In this document: one piece after another, positions 32,932 through 45,000 of the stretch | Position numbering within the stretch: the stretch's first letter is position 1 | Layout of the letters: each line of letters opens with the position of its first letter | Assembly: GCA_037577475.1 (NCBI GenBank) | Contig: CM075190.1 | Span: forward strand, 444,001-508,000 | DNA from: Chaunax sp. Z400 | Taxonomy: Eukaryota; Chordata; Actinopteri; Lophiiformes; Chaunacidae | Reading direction: 5' to 3' | Length of the DNA: 64,000 bases | Notes under the pieces: generated by a model | Seen by the model: the letters and a program-made list of their open reading frames with translations, nothing else | Told to the model about the DNA's origin: nothing | Database searches by the model: none | Position numbers and translations under genes: made by a program

Positions 32932-34232
32932 TTTAGTATAAACCTTTAGTATAAACCTTTAGTATAAACCTTTAGTATAAACCTTTAGTTAAACCTTTAG
33001 TATAAACCTTTAGTTAAACCTTTAGTATAAACCTTTAGTTAAACCTTTAGTATAAACCTTTAGTTAAACCTTTAGTATAAACCTTTAGTATAAACCTTTA
33101 GTATAAACCTTTAGTATAAACCTTTAGTATAAACCTTTAGTTGAACCTTTAGTATAAACCTTTAGTATAAACATTTAGTATAAACCTTTAGTCAAACCTT
33201 TAGTTAAACCTTTAGTTAAACCTTTAGTTAAACCTTTACTATAAACCTTTAGTAATAAACCTTTAGTAATAAACCTTTAGTATAAACCTTTAGTATAAAC
33301 CTTTAGTATAAACCTTTAGTTAAACCTTTAGTATAAACCTTTAGTATAAACCTTTAGTCAAACCTTTAGTATAAACCTTTAGTATAAACCTTTATTATAA
33401 ACCTTTAGTATAAACCTTTAGTATAAACCTTTATTATAAACCTTTAGTATAAACCTTTAGTATAAACCTTTAGTATAAACCTTTATTATAAACCTTTAGT
33501 ATAAACCTTTAGTTAAACCTTTAGTATAAACCTTTAGTATAAACCTTTAGTATAAACCTTTAGTTAAACCTTTAGTTAAACCTTTAGTATAAACCTTTAG
33601 TATAAACCTTTAGTTAAACCTTTAGTATAAACCTTTAGTTAAACCTTTAGTATAAACCTTTAGTATAAACCTTTAGTATAAACCTTTATTATAAACCTTT
33701 AGTATAAACCTTTAGTTAAACCTTTAGTATAAACCTTTAGTATAAACCTTTAGTATAAACCTTTAGTTAAACCTTTAGTTAAACCTTTAGTATAAACCTT
33801 TAGTATAAACCTTTAGTTAAACCTTTAGTATAAACCTTTAGTTAAACCTTTAGTATAAACCTTTAGTATAAACCTTTAGTATAAACCTTTAGTTAAACCT
33901 TTAGTTAAACCTTTAGTATAAACCTTTAGTATAAACCTTTAGTTAAACCTTTAGTATAAACCTTTAGTTAAACCTTTAGTATAAACCTTTAGTTAAACCT
34001 TTAGTATAAACCTTTAGTATAAACCTTTAGTATAAACCTTTAGTATAAACCTTTAGTTAAACCTTTAGTTAAACCTTTAGTATAAACCTTTAGTCAAACC
34101 TTTAGTGTAAACCTTTAGTATAAACCTTTAGTAAAAACCTTTAGTATAAACCTTTAGTATAAAAATTTTAGTTAAACCTTTAGTTAAACCTTTAGTATAA
34201 ACCTTTAGTATAAACCTTTAGTATAAACCTTT
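32929..34232. repeat. 12/13-bp minisatellite, right arm
   Basis: Mirror of 28,955-30,258 (AAACCTTTAGTATAAACCTT), with the same order of long and short units. Confidence 0.96.
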
Positions 34233-35317
34233 AGTTTCTTGTAGTAATGTATAATAATCTTCTCACTTCTTCTCATGTCAAACCTTTTCTCCCCTAACAA
34301 TAGCTCTCCATTATATAGAGCCATCTGATTAATGTGTTTACTGCTCTGTGATCCCTTCCAGGGTCTTACTTTAAACAGACAACGATGGAAACCAAAGTAT
34401 TGATGCTGTACCATAGGAGTGGTAATTGAAGTCGTACTAACTCGGCGTTTCATTCTCACGTAATGGTAAGCATATAGATATATAAGCATTAATCATGTGG
34501 ATCAACAGTGTTGCATGCAAGTATAACAACAGAGCTAAACAACAAGTAGAAGCTGGTAGTAGCTAACATGTCCTTATGGGTACAGAACAACACAAACATA
34601 GTGGAAACATACAGTCAGATTGTATGAAATGTACTCTAGTTACATCACTCCTTTGTCTTAATTTGAAAAGGATCAATCTAACTTTTATCAGCTGTTTTGA
34701 AACTGTTGTAACTTGACCAGCACTGACTTCAGACTAATTCCCTTTTTCTTTTGGTGTTTATATTATTGTGTGTTGCATTGAGAAGTAACTTAAATGTTTT
34801 GATGAGGTGAAGTTAGGAGGAAAACAGGAGATTTGATATAAAGTTCAGAACAAATCAAATCAGCTCCTTCGATCTAAGGGTTGTAGAGTAGGACTGTTAT
34901 TACAGGAGCAACATGTGAAGGAAATTAGCTAGTAGCTAAATCTGCTGCAAAGCATCGTCTCTCTTACTTGAGACTAATGTATTTGTACATGGTCCCTGAT
35001 GTAAATAAACTTAATAAACTAAACTACACTGAACATATGGCTGTTTTTAAACAGTCATTTTAATACCTGCATTTATAAGTCTGTATTTATCCAGAATAAA
35101 AGGCTTCACACAGAGAGCTGCCCAATACGGTCCTCCACTGCTGGTCAGTGGGAGTCGCCCAGTCTTTTACTGGGAGAAGCTCTACTGGAGCGAATGCTTT
35201 ACTACATTATTACTAATTATTAGATGGACTGTCAGATCATGGCACCAAGAGGAAGATGTCTTCTAACTTTACTGCTGACATGGCCTCTAGCACCACCATG
35301 ATGTATAAATAGCTCAT
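34233..35317. other. Right-arm spacer between minisatellite and LINE
   Basis: Mirror of 27,870-28,954. No gene recognised. Confidence 0.5.
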
Positions 35318-36115
35318 ATATACAAAAGGACTTGGGCTGCTCCACATAAATGCAAGAAGTTTGGTCTCTAAACGGGACTATATTAATATTTTGATCCAAC
35401 AGACAGACCCAGATATTTTAATCATCTCTGAGTCTTGGTTGAAAAATACTGTCCCTGACTCTGCTGTTAATATTGTTGGTTTTAACCTTTTTAGAGCAGA
35501 CAGAAAAGGGAAAGGTGGTGGTGTAGCTATCTTTGTTAAAACATGTTTCCCGGTAACAGTACTCATCTCATCATCTGTTCCAAAAGAGTTTGAATGTCTG
35601 GCTTTGTCAGTAAATCTTGGGGGAAAAACATCATTGACACTGATTGGGACATATAGACCCCCTTCAGCTCTCCCCCAAGCAATTGATAATCTTTTTGACA
35701 TTTTCTCTCCATATACAGCTACAGAATTGCTAATCATGGGTGATTTAAACGTTGACTGGGAAAAAACGACCTCAAAGATTTGTGCACAAATTTAAACCTA
35801 ACACAATTAATAACCAAGCCAACACGTCCTAATGTGAAATGCAGCTCCAAATCCTCCCTGATAGACATCATTCACATCAATATGCCTCAGAGATATCCAG
35901 CCAGTGGAGTTTTTCCCCAAGATTTCAGTGATCACTGCCCAATTGCTTGCATTAGGAATGTGAAAGTATGTAGAACAAAGACACGCATTTTAACTAAAAG
36001 GAATTTCAGGCACTTTGACACTCAGGGGTTCCTACATGATCTGAATACATGTAATTTAGATAGAGTGACTCTTATACCAGACCCACACCTAGCCTTCACC
36101 TATTTCTGTGGCTGA
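35318..36115 (+). pseudogene. LINE endonuclease, right arm
   Basis: Same motifs as the left-arm copy: LLHINARSL near 35,340, SESWL, GGGVAIFVK, LIMGDLN near 35,735, frame break at the A run near 35,765, then SDHCPI near 35,930. Confidence 0.85.
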
Positions 36116-36767
36116 CAAACATGCTCCTTACAGGAAACTACGTATTAAGGACAGATATACTGCCTGGTTCTCACACGAGCTATCAGAAATAACACAAAGA
36201 GAAACTCTGCATGGGCAAAGGCTAGAAACACTGAGGATGCGTCAGATTGGACTCTGTTTAGGCAGTTGCGAAACAGATGCACTCCTATGATCAGTAAAGC
36301 TAAATCCTCATATTATCTTAATTCCTTACAACTGAGTGCCGGTAATCCAATTAAATTCTGGAATACAATTAAATCAATGAAGAATAATTCCACCCCTCCA
36401 CTTCCTCTCCAATTACCGTCTGACAACGGTCCCGTAAATGACAAAGCAGAAATTTGTAATGTTTTTAATTCTCATTTTATTAACACACGACATTTATTTG
36501 ATAAAATCAATCTGAAAAATACTGCCATCTCAGGACAACATTATCAACCAGACATCTGTCAATCAGGAAAAGAGCTCTCTGGGAATCCTAGGAGTACTTT
36601 CTCATTTAGTCCACTATCTGAATCGGAAGTTGGTGATGCTCTTTTTAGGATAGACTCAAAAAAGTCGATTGGTGCCGACCAGCTTGACCCCAGTCTTTTG
36701 AGGACAGCTGCCTCAGTCATAGCTGGACCTGTTTCATATATTTTTAATCTGTCTCTTAGAACAGGAA

Positions 36768-38176
36768 TTGTTTCCTATCTGGAAAACTGCTTACGTGCTC
36801 CCACTTCACAAGGGAAGAGATCGTAAAGATTTAAATAATTACCGTCCAATATCCAAGCTTTCCTGTTTAGCCAAAACTCTAGAATCTTTTGTAAATCGTC
36901 AATTAAATTCATTCCTACAGACAAATTGCATTTTAAATACCTTTCAGTCTGGTTTCAGATCAGGTCATAGCACCATTTCAGCTGCTTCTCTAGTTCTCAA
37001 TGACATCATATGTACTCTTGACAATGGACACCACTGTGCTGCTTTATTCATCGACCTGTCTAAAGCCTTTGATACAGTCGACCACTCAGTTTTATTAGAT
37101 AGACTAGCTGCAGCTGGCATAACCAGAATGCCCACCAATGGTTCACAAACTATCTTGCAGATAGAACTCAACGTATTGTTGCAGATTCTACTCATTCGAA
37201 CATTCTGAAGGTCACTAAAGGAGTACCACAGGGTTCAAATTTAGGCCCCTTACTCTTCTCACTGTATATTAATAACATTGCGTCATTTGACAATGGCTGT
37301 AAGGTGCATTTTTATGCTGACGACACTGTGTTATATTCATCTGCTTCTACATTGAGGAGAGCATTATCTATCCTGCATCCTGCTTTTGGGTCAATCCAGC
37401 ACGCACTCCTTGATCTTAAACATGTTTTAAGTGGAACAAAAACAAAATATATGATATTTTCTAGATCCCGCTCCCTGGAGGGAACTGATTTAAATATTTG
37501 TACTCTAAATGGTTTAAAAGTTTAAAAAGTGTCCTCCTACAAGTACCTTAGTATTGTTATTGATGAAAAGCTCTCTTTAAAAAATCATGTTGATGAGCTA
37601 GTTAAAAAGCTAAGGATGAATCTTGCGTTCTTCTTTAGAAATAGATCCTGCTTCTCAGCTGAAGCTAGAAGGCGGTTAGTACAGTCCACTTTCCTGCCTG
37701 TACTTGATTATGGTGACATTTTTTATATGCATGCTACCTCTACCACATTGAAAGCACTCGATACTGTTTATCATTCAGCACTTCGTTTCATTACTGGTTA
37801 TCATTTTAGAATGCATCACTGTGATCTTTACCAGGCTGTAGGTTGGTCATCACTCTCCACAAGGAGTAGGCAGCACCTGCTTATTTATGCTTATAAAGCT
37901 ATATTACAGAAGGTACCCAGCTATCTGGCATCACTAATTTCATGGCGCTCTAATGCCCACCAAACAAGATCTCAGGATTGGTTACTCCTCGAAGTGCCAA
38001 CCGTTAGAACTGAACAAGGAAAAACTGCTTTTAGCGATTGTGTGGCTAGAGCCTGGAATAAGTTCCAAGAGGCTGCTAAATTAAAGACAATCATCTCCTT
38101 GACCATTTTTAAAGATTTATTATATGAATTGGACGCAGAGGACTGCAAATGTTTTATCTTGAAATTATTTTATTGA
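36768..38176 (+). pseudogene. LINE reverse transcriptase and C-terminal region, right arm
   Basis: KTAYVLPLHKGRD (36,780), FIDLSKAFDTVDH (37,050), frame break near 37,118, GVPQGS (37,220), FYADDTVLYSS (37,310), in-frame TAA at 37,523, then the same C-terminal region to 38,176. The piece before it (36,266-36,826, YYLNSLQLSAGNPIKFWNT) is the linker between endonuclease and reverse transcriptase. Confidence 0.9.
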
Positions 38177-38452
38177 TTGATTTGCTGCTATTAATGTCAT
38201 GTCTCATTGCTTTTCCCCCTGTTTTGTTGTCTCTTAATTGTTTTAGATTAGATTACTGTTCATAACCATGGCACCATTTAAGGCTGATGTTTTTTATTAC
38301 TTTTCCTCTTGTTCTATTGTTTTTGTTTTGCTTTTGAATTGTGTTTAATTGTATCATGTTTTAAATTATTGTATGTAACCAGGGCTTCGTTGAAAATGAG
38401 ACTCCAGTCTCAATGGATTTCCCTGTCTAAATAAAGGTTAATAATAATATAT

Positions 38453-38997
38453 TAAAGGAGTTGTGACATCAGTTTTAACACAACCATTTCCACAGCAAAT
38501 ACAAAACATTCTTTTTTTAATCTGCTACACCTTTATTTCTGACAGTCTGGAGTAATTTGTTAGCACATAAAAAAAAGCTACAGCTCCTTTTTAAATTTAC
38601 CAGCACAGCAGTCAAAAATCATAGTTTGGTTTCTTTTTTTCTATATAAATACATTTTTCTTATTATAGTCTTTTTGTTTTCTTTAATATCAGCTGCTGTA
38701 ATGTGTGAAGATGGCTGCTAAATTCATCATGGACCCTGTTTTAGTTGTTTTTTAAATCACTATTACCCTTATCTACACATGGAATACATATGTAACCCAG
38801 GTCCTATATTCAAAATGTAAATATATGCTAAATGCATTTCAATCGTAGTATATTATGTTATCATGTTATGTATCTGCCCAGTTCTCGGGCGAACTATCGC
38901 GGTATTTTCCACATCGAATCAGAGCAGCCGCAGGGCGTTATACCGGTAGTGCCAGCTGCTTACCATTGGAAATGAATGGCTTGGCGTGTATGGTGTG
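38453..38997. other. Outer flank of the right arm
   Basis: Unique AT-rich sequence pairing with 24,156-24,734. It lacks the ~34 bases (GGCTCATCCAGACATTTTTC and following) present in the left arm near 24,640. Confidence 0.6.
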
Positions 38998-39487
38998 GAC
39001 ATGTCATATCTCGGGAAAGGAAGGTCGCACAGACTCGGGACAAAGACTGGTGTTCTCAGAGACCACATAAACCCCTAGACGGACGTTGGTCCCGAGTCTC
39101 TACGACCTTCCGTTTCCGAGATACACCCATTCACTATAGGCGAACCAAACCCCATTCACTTCAATGGGAAAATAAACTTGAGTATAACTCGGGAACGGAA
39201 GGTCGTAGAGACTCGGGAACCTGATCCGTCGGACATCATTCGTGGTCTCTGAACACGCCAGACTTCTCCCCGAGTCTCTACGACCTTCCGTTCCCGAGAT
39301 ACAAACATTCCAAAAATCACCAAAAATACATGTCATATCTCGGGAACCGTAAGTCGTAGAGACTCGGTTTACCTGCTGGCGTTCTTGGAGACCCCATAAA
39401 ACCATTGAAAGAGCTTATCCCCGAGTCTCTACGACCTTCCGTTCAAAAGTTACCAACCCGGGTAGGGCCCCGATTGAGTTTTTATCC

Positions 39488-39528
39488 CCTTAACCCTAAC
39501 CCTAACCGTAACCCTAACCCCTAACCCA
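39488..39528. repeat. Embedded telomere-type run (CCCTAA)n, first of about 29
   Basis: TTAACCCTAACCCTAACCGT and following. Similar runs of two to four CCCTAA recur in every long unit (for example 42,550, 43,145, 43,740, 45,516, 49,073, 54,186, 57,338, 61,858 and 62,938), always in the same orientation and always after GAGTTTTTATCCCCTTAA or a close variant. They are too short to be telomere ends. Confidence 0.93.
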
Positions 39529-39590
39529 CACTTGTCCGCGAGTTTCTACGACCTTCCGTTCCCGAGATACAGACATTCAAAATACGCCCC

Positions 39591-41571
39591 TACTGGACAT
39601 GTCATATCTCGGGAAAGGAAGGTCGCACAGACTCGGGACAAAGACTGGTGTTCTCAGAGACCACATAAACCCCTAGACGGACGTTGGTCCCGAGTCTCTA
39701 CGACCTTCCGTTTCCGAGATACACACATTCACTATAGGCGAACCAAACCCCATTCACTTCAATGGGAAAATAAACTTGAGTATAACTCGGGAAGGGAAGG
39801 TCGTAGAGACTCGGGACCCTGATCCGTCGGACATAATTCGTGGTCTCTGAACACGCCAGACTTCTCCCCGAGTCTCTACGACCTTCCGTTCCCGAGATAC
39901 AGACATTCAAAATACGCCCCTACTGGACATGTCATATCTCGGGAAAGGAAGGTCGCACAGACTCAGGATAAAGACTGTTGTTCTCAGAGACCACATAAAC
40001 CCCTAGACGGACGTTGGTCCCGAGTCTCTACGACCTTCCGTTTCCGAGATACACCCATTCACTATAGACGAACCAAACCCCATTCACTTCAATGGGAAAA
40101 TAAACTTGAGTATAACTTGGGAACGGAAGGTCGTAGAGACTCGGGACCCTGATCCGTCGGACACCATTCGTGGTTTCTGAACACGCCAGACTTCTCCCCG
40201 AGTCTCTACGACCTTCCGTTCCCGAGATACAGATATTCAAAATACGCCCCTACTGGACATGTCATATCTCGGGTAAGGAAGGTCGCATAGACTCGGGACA
40301 AAGACTGGTGTTCTCAGAGACCACATAAACCCCTAGACGGACGTTGGTCCCGAGTCTCTACGACCTTCCGTTTCCGAGATACACACATTCACTATAGGCG
40401 AACCAAAGCCCATTCACTTCAATGGGAAAATAAACTTGAGTATAACTCGGGAACGGAAGGTCGTAGAGACTCGGGACCCTGATCCGTCGGACATAATTCG
40501 TGGTCTCTGAACACGCCAGACTTCTCCCCGAGTCTCTACGACCTTGCGTTCCCGAGATACAGACATTCAAAATACGCCCCTACTGGACATGTCATATCTC
40601 GGGAAAGGAAGGTAGCACAGACTCGGGACAAAGACCTGTGTTCTCAGAGACCACATACACCCCTAGACGGACGTTGGTCCCGAGTCTCTACGACCTTCAG
40701 TTTCCGAGATACACACATTCACTATAGGCGAACCAAACCCCATTCACTTCAATGGGAAAATAAACTTGAGTATAACTCGGGAACGGAAGGTCGTAGAGAC
40801 TCGGGACCCTGATCCGTCGGACATAATTCGTGGTCTCTGAACACGCCAGACTTCTCCCCGAGTCTCTACGACCTTCCGTTCCCGAGATACAGACATTCAA
40901 AATACGCCCCTACTGGACATGTCATATCTCGGGAAAGGAAGGTCGCACAGACTCGGGACAAAGACTGGTGTTCTCAGAGACCACATAAACCCCTAGACGG
41001 ACGTTGGTCCCGAGTCTCTACGACCTTCCGTTTCCGAGATACACACATTCACTATAGGCGAACCAAACCCCATTCACTTCAATGGGAAAATAAACTTGAG
41101 TATAACTCGGGAAGGGAAGGTCGTAGAGACTCGGAACCCTGATCCGTCGGACATAATTCGTGGTCTCTGAACACGCCAGACTTCTCCCCGAGTCTCTACG
41201 ACCTTCCGTTCCCGAGATACAGACATTCAAAATACGCCCCTACTGGACATGTCATATCTCGGGAAAGGAAGGTAGCACAGACTCGGGACAAAGACGGGTG
41301 TTCTCAGAGACCACATAAACCCCTGGACGGACGTTGGTCCCGAGTCTCTACGACCTTCCGTTTCCGAGATACACACATTCACTATAGGCGAACCAAACCC
41401 CATTCACTTCAATGGGAAAATAAACTTGAGTATAACTCGGGAACGGAAGGTCGTAGAGACTCGGGACCCTGATCCGTCGGACATAATTCGTGGTCTCTGA
41501 ACACGCCAGACTTCTCCCCGTGTCTCTACGACCTTCCGTTCCCGAGATACAGACATTCAAAATACGCCCCT
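39591..41571. repeat. Homogeneous block of 330-bp satellite units
   Basis: Six successive units start at about 39,591, 39,921, 40,251, 40,581, 40,911 and 41,241 (GACATGTCATATCTCGGG), exactly 330 bases apart. None carries the CCCTAA run. Confidence 0.95.
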
Positions 41572-42059
41572 ACTGGACATGTCATATCTCGGGAAAGGAA
41601 GGTCGCACAGACTCGGGACAAAGACTGGTGTTCTCAGAGACCACATAAACCCCTAGAAGGACGTTGGTCCCGAGTCTCTACGACCTTCCGTTTCAGAGAT
41701 ACACACATTCACTATAGGCGAACCAAACCCCATTCACTTCAATGGGAAAATAAACTTGAGTATAACTCGGGAACGGAAGGTCGTAGAGACTCGGGACCCT
41801 GATCGGTCGGACATAATTCGTGGTCCCTGAACACGCCAGACTTCTCCCCGAGTCTCTACGACCTTCCGTTCCCGAGATACAAACATTCCAAAAATCACCA
41901 AAAATACATGTCATATCTCGGGAACCGTAAGTCGTAGAGACTCGGTTTACCTGCTGGCGTTCTTGGAGACTCCATAAAACCATTGAAAGAGCTTATCCCC
42001 GAGTCTCTACGACCTTCCGTTCCCGAGATACAGACATTCAAAATACGCCCCTACTGGAC

Positions 42060-45000
42060 ATGTCATATCTCGGGAAAGGAAGGTCGCACAGACTCGGGAC
42101 AAAGACTGGTGTTCTCAGAGACCACATAAACCCCTAGACGGACGTTGGTCCCGAGTCTCTACGACCTTCCGTTTCCGAGATACACACATTCACTATAGGC
42201 GAACCAAAGCCCATTCACTTCAATGGGAAAATAAGCTTGAGTATAACTCGGGAACGGAAGGTCGTAGAGACTCGGGACCCTGATCCGTCGGACATAATTC
42301 GTGGTCTCCGAACACGCCAGACTTCTCCCCGAGTCTCTACGACCTTCCTTTCCCGAGATACAAACATTCCAAAAATCACCAAAAATACATGTCATATCTC
42401 GGGAACCGTAAGTCGTAGAGACTCGGTTTACCTGCTGGCGTTCTTGGAGACCCCATAAAACCATTGAAAGAGCTTATCCCCGAGTCTCTACGACATTCCG
42501 TTCAAAAGTTACCAACCCGGGTAGGGCCCCGATTGAGTTTTTATCTCCTTAACCCTAACCCTAACCCTAACCCCTAACCCACACTTGTTCGCGAGTCTCT
42601 ACGACCTTCCGTTCCTGAGATACAGACATTCAAAATACGCCCCTACTGGACATGTCATATCTCGGGAAAGGAAGGTCGCACAGACTCGGGACAAAGACTG
42701 GTGTTCTCAGAGACCACATAAACCCCTAGACGGACGTTGGTCCCGAGTCTCTACGTCCTTCCGTTTCCGAGATACACACATTCACTATAGGCGAACCAAA
42801 CCCCATTCACTTCAATGGGAAAATAAACTTGAGTATAACTCGGGAACGGAAGGTCGTAGAGACTCGGGACCCTGATCCGTCGGACATAATTCGTGGTCTC
42901 CGAACACGCCAGACTTCTCCCCGAGTCTCTACGACCTTCCTTTCCTGAGATACAAACATTCCAAAAATCACCAAAAATACATGTCATATCTCGGGAACCG
43001 TAAGTCGCAGAGACTCGGTTTACCTGCTGGATTTCTTGGAGACCCCATAAAACCATTGAAAGAGCTTATCCCCGAGTCTCTACGACCTTCCGTTCAAAAG
43101 TTACCAACCCGGGTAGGGCCCCGATTGAGTTTTTATCCCCTTAACCTAACCCTAACCCTAACCCTAACCCCTAACCCACACTTGTCCGCGAGTCTCTACG
43201 ACCTTCCGTTCTCGAGATACAGACATTCAAAATACGCCCCTACTGGACATGTCATATCTCGGGAAAGGAAGGTCGCACAGACTCGGGACAAAGACTGGTG
43301 TTCTCAGAGACCACATAAACCCCTAGACGGACGTTGGTCCCGAGTCTCTACGACCTTCCGTTTCCGAGATACACACATTCACTATAGGCGAACCAAACCC
43401 CATTCACTTCAATGGGAAAATAAGCTTGAGTATAACTCGGGAACGGAAGGTCGTAGAGACTCGGGACCCTGATCCGTCGGACATAATTCGTGGTCTCCGA
43501 ACACGCCAGACTTCTCCCCGAGTCTCTACGACCTTCCTTTCCTGAGATACAAACATTCCAAAAATCACCAAAAATACATGTCATATCTCGGGAACCGTAA
43601 GTCGCAGAGACTCGGTTTACCTGCTGGATTTCTTGGAGACCCCATAAAACCATTGAAAGAGCTTATCCCCGAGTCTCTACGACCTTCCGTTCAAAAGTTA
43701 CCAACCCGGGTAGGGCCCCGATTGAGTTTTTATCCCCTTAACCTAACCCTAACCCTAACCCCTAACCCACACTTGTCCGCGAGTCTCTACGACCTTCCGT
43801 TCCCGAGATACAGACATTCAAAATACGCCCCTACTGGACATGTCATATCTCGGGAAAGGAAGGTCGCACAGACTCGGGACAAAGACTGGTGTTCTCAGAG
43901 ACCACATAAACCCCTAGACGGACGTTGGTCCCGAGTCTCTACGACCTTCCGTTTCCGAGATACACACATTCACTATAGGCGAACCAAACCCCATTCACTT
44001 CAATGGGAAAATAAGCTTGAGTATAACTCGGGAACGGAAGGTCGTAGAGACTCGGGACCCTGATCCGTCGGACATAATTCGTGGTCTCCGAACACGCCAG
44101 ACTTCTCCCCGAGTCTCTACGACCTTCCTTTCCCGAGATACAAACATTCCAAAAATCACCAAAAATACATGTCATATCTCGGGAACCGTAAGTCGTAGAG
44201 ACTCGGTTTACCTGCTGGCGTTCTTGGAGACCCCATAAAACCATTGAAAGAGCTTATCCCCGAGTCTCTACGACATTCCGTTCAAAAGTTACCAACCCGG
44301 GTAGGGCCCCGATTGAGTTTTTATCTCCTTAACCCTAACCCTAACCCTAACCCCTAACCCACACTTGTCCGCGAGTCTCTACGACCTTCCGTTCCCGAGA
44401 TACAGACATTCAAAATACGCCCCTACTGGACATGTCATATCTCGGGAAAGGAAGGTCGCACAGACTCGGGACAAAGACTGGTGTTCTCAGAGACCACATA
44501 AACCCCTAGACGGACGTTGGTCCCGAGTCTCTACGACCTTCCGTTTCCGAGATACACACATTCACTATAGGCGAACCAAACCCCATTCACTTCAATGGGA
44601 AAATAAGCTTGAGTATAACTCGGGAACGGAAGGTCGTAGAGACTCGGGACCCTGATCCGTCAAACATAATTCGTGGTCTCCGAACACGCCAGACTTCTCC
44701 CCGAGTCTCTACGACCTTCCTTTCCCGAGATACAAACATTCCAAAAATCACCAAAAATACATGTCATATCTCGGGAACCGTAAGTCGTAGAGACTCGGTT
44801 TACCTGCTGGCGTTCTTGGAGACCCCATAAAACCATTGAAAGAGCTTATCCCCGAGTCTCTACGACATTCCGTTCAAAAGTTACCAACCCGGGTAGGGCC
44901 CCGATTGAGTTTTTATCTCCTTAACCCTAACCCTAACCCTAACCCCTAACCCACACTTGTCCGCGAGTCTCTACGACCTTCCGTTCCCGAGATACAGACA

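Larger units (their letters stand above)
35318..38452 (+). mobile_element. Decayed non-LTR retrotransposon (LINE), right arm
   Basis: Plus-strand copy of the left-arm element with the same order (endonuclease, reverse transcriptase, AAATAAAGGTTAATAATAATA tail) and the same frame breaks and stop. Two residue differences from the left copy are visible in the C-terminal part (LGFFF to LAFFF and LDVED to LDAED). Confidence 0.9.
31887..38997 (-). repeat. Right arm of the ~14.8 kb palindrome
   Basis: Reverse complement of the left arm. It ends at 38997 (TTGGCGTGTATGGTGTG) and passes without a gap into the satellite array. Its central array is shorter than the left one (about 715 against 1,300 bases), so the palindrome is not symmetrical at the middle. 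Confidence 0.97.
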
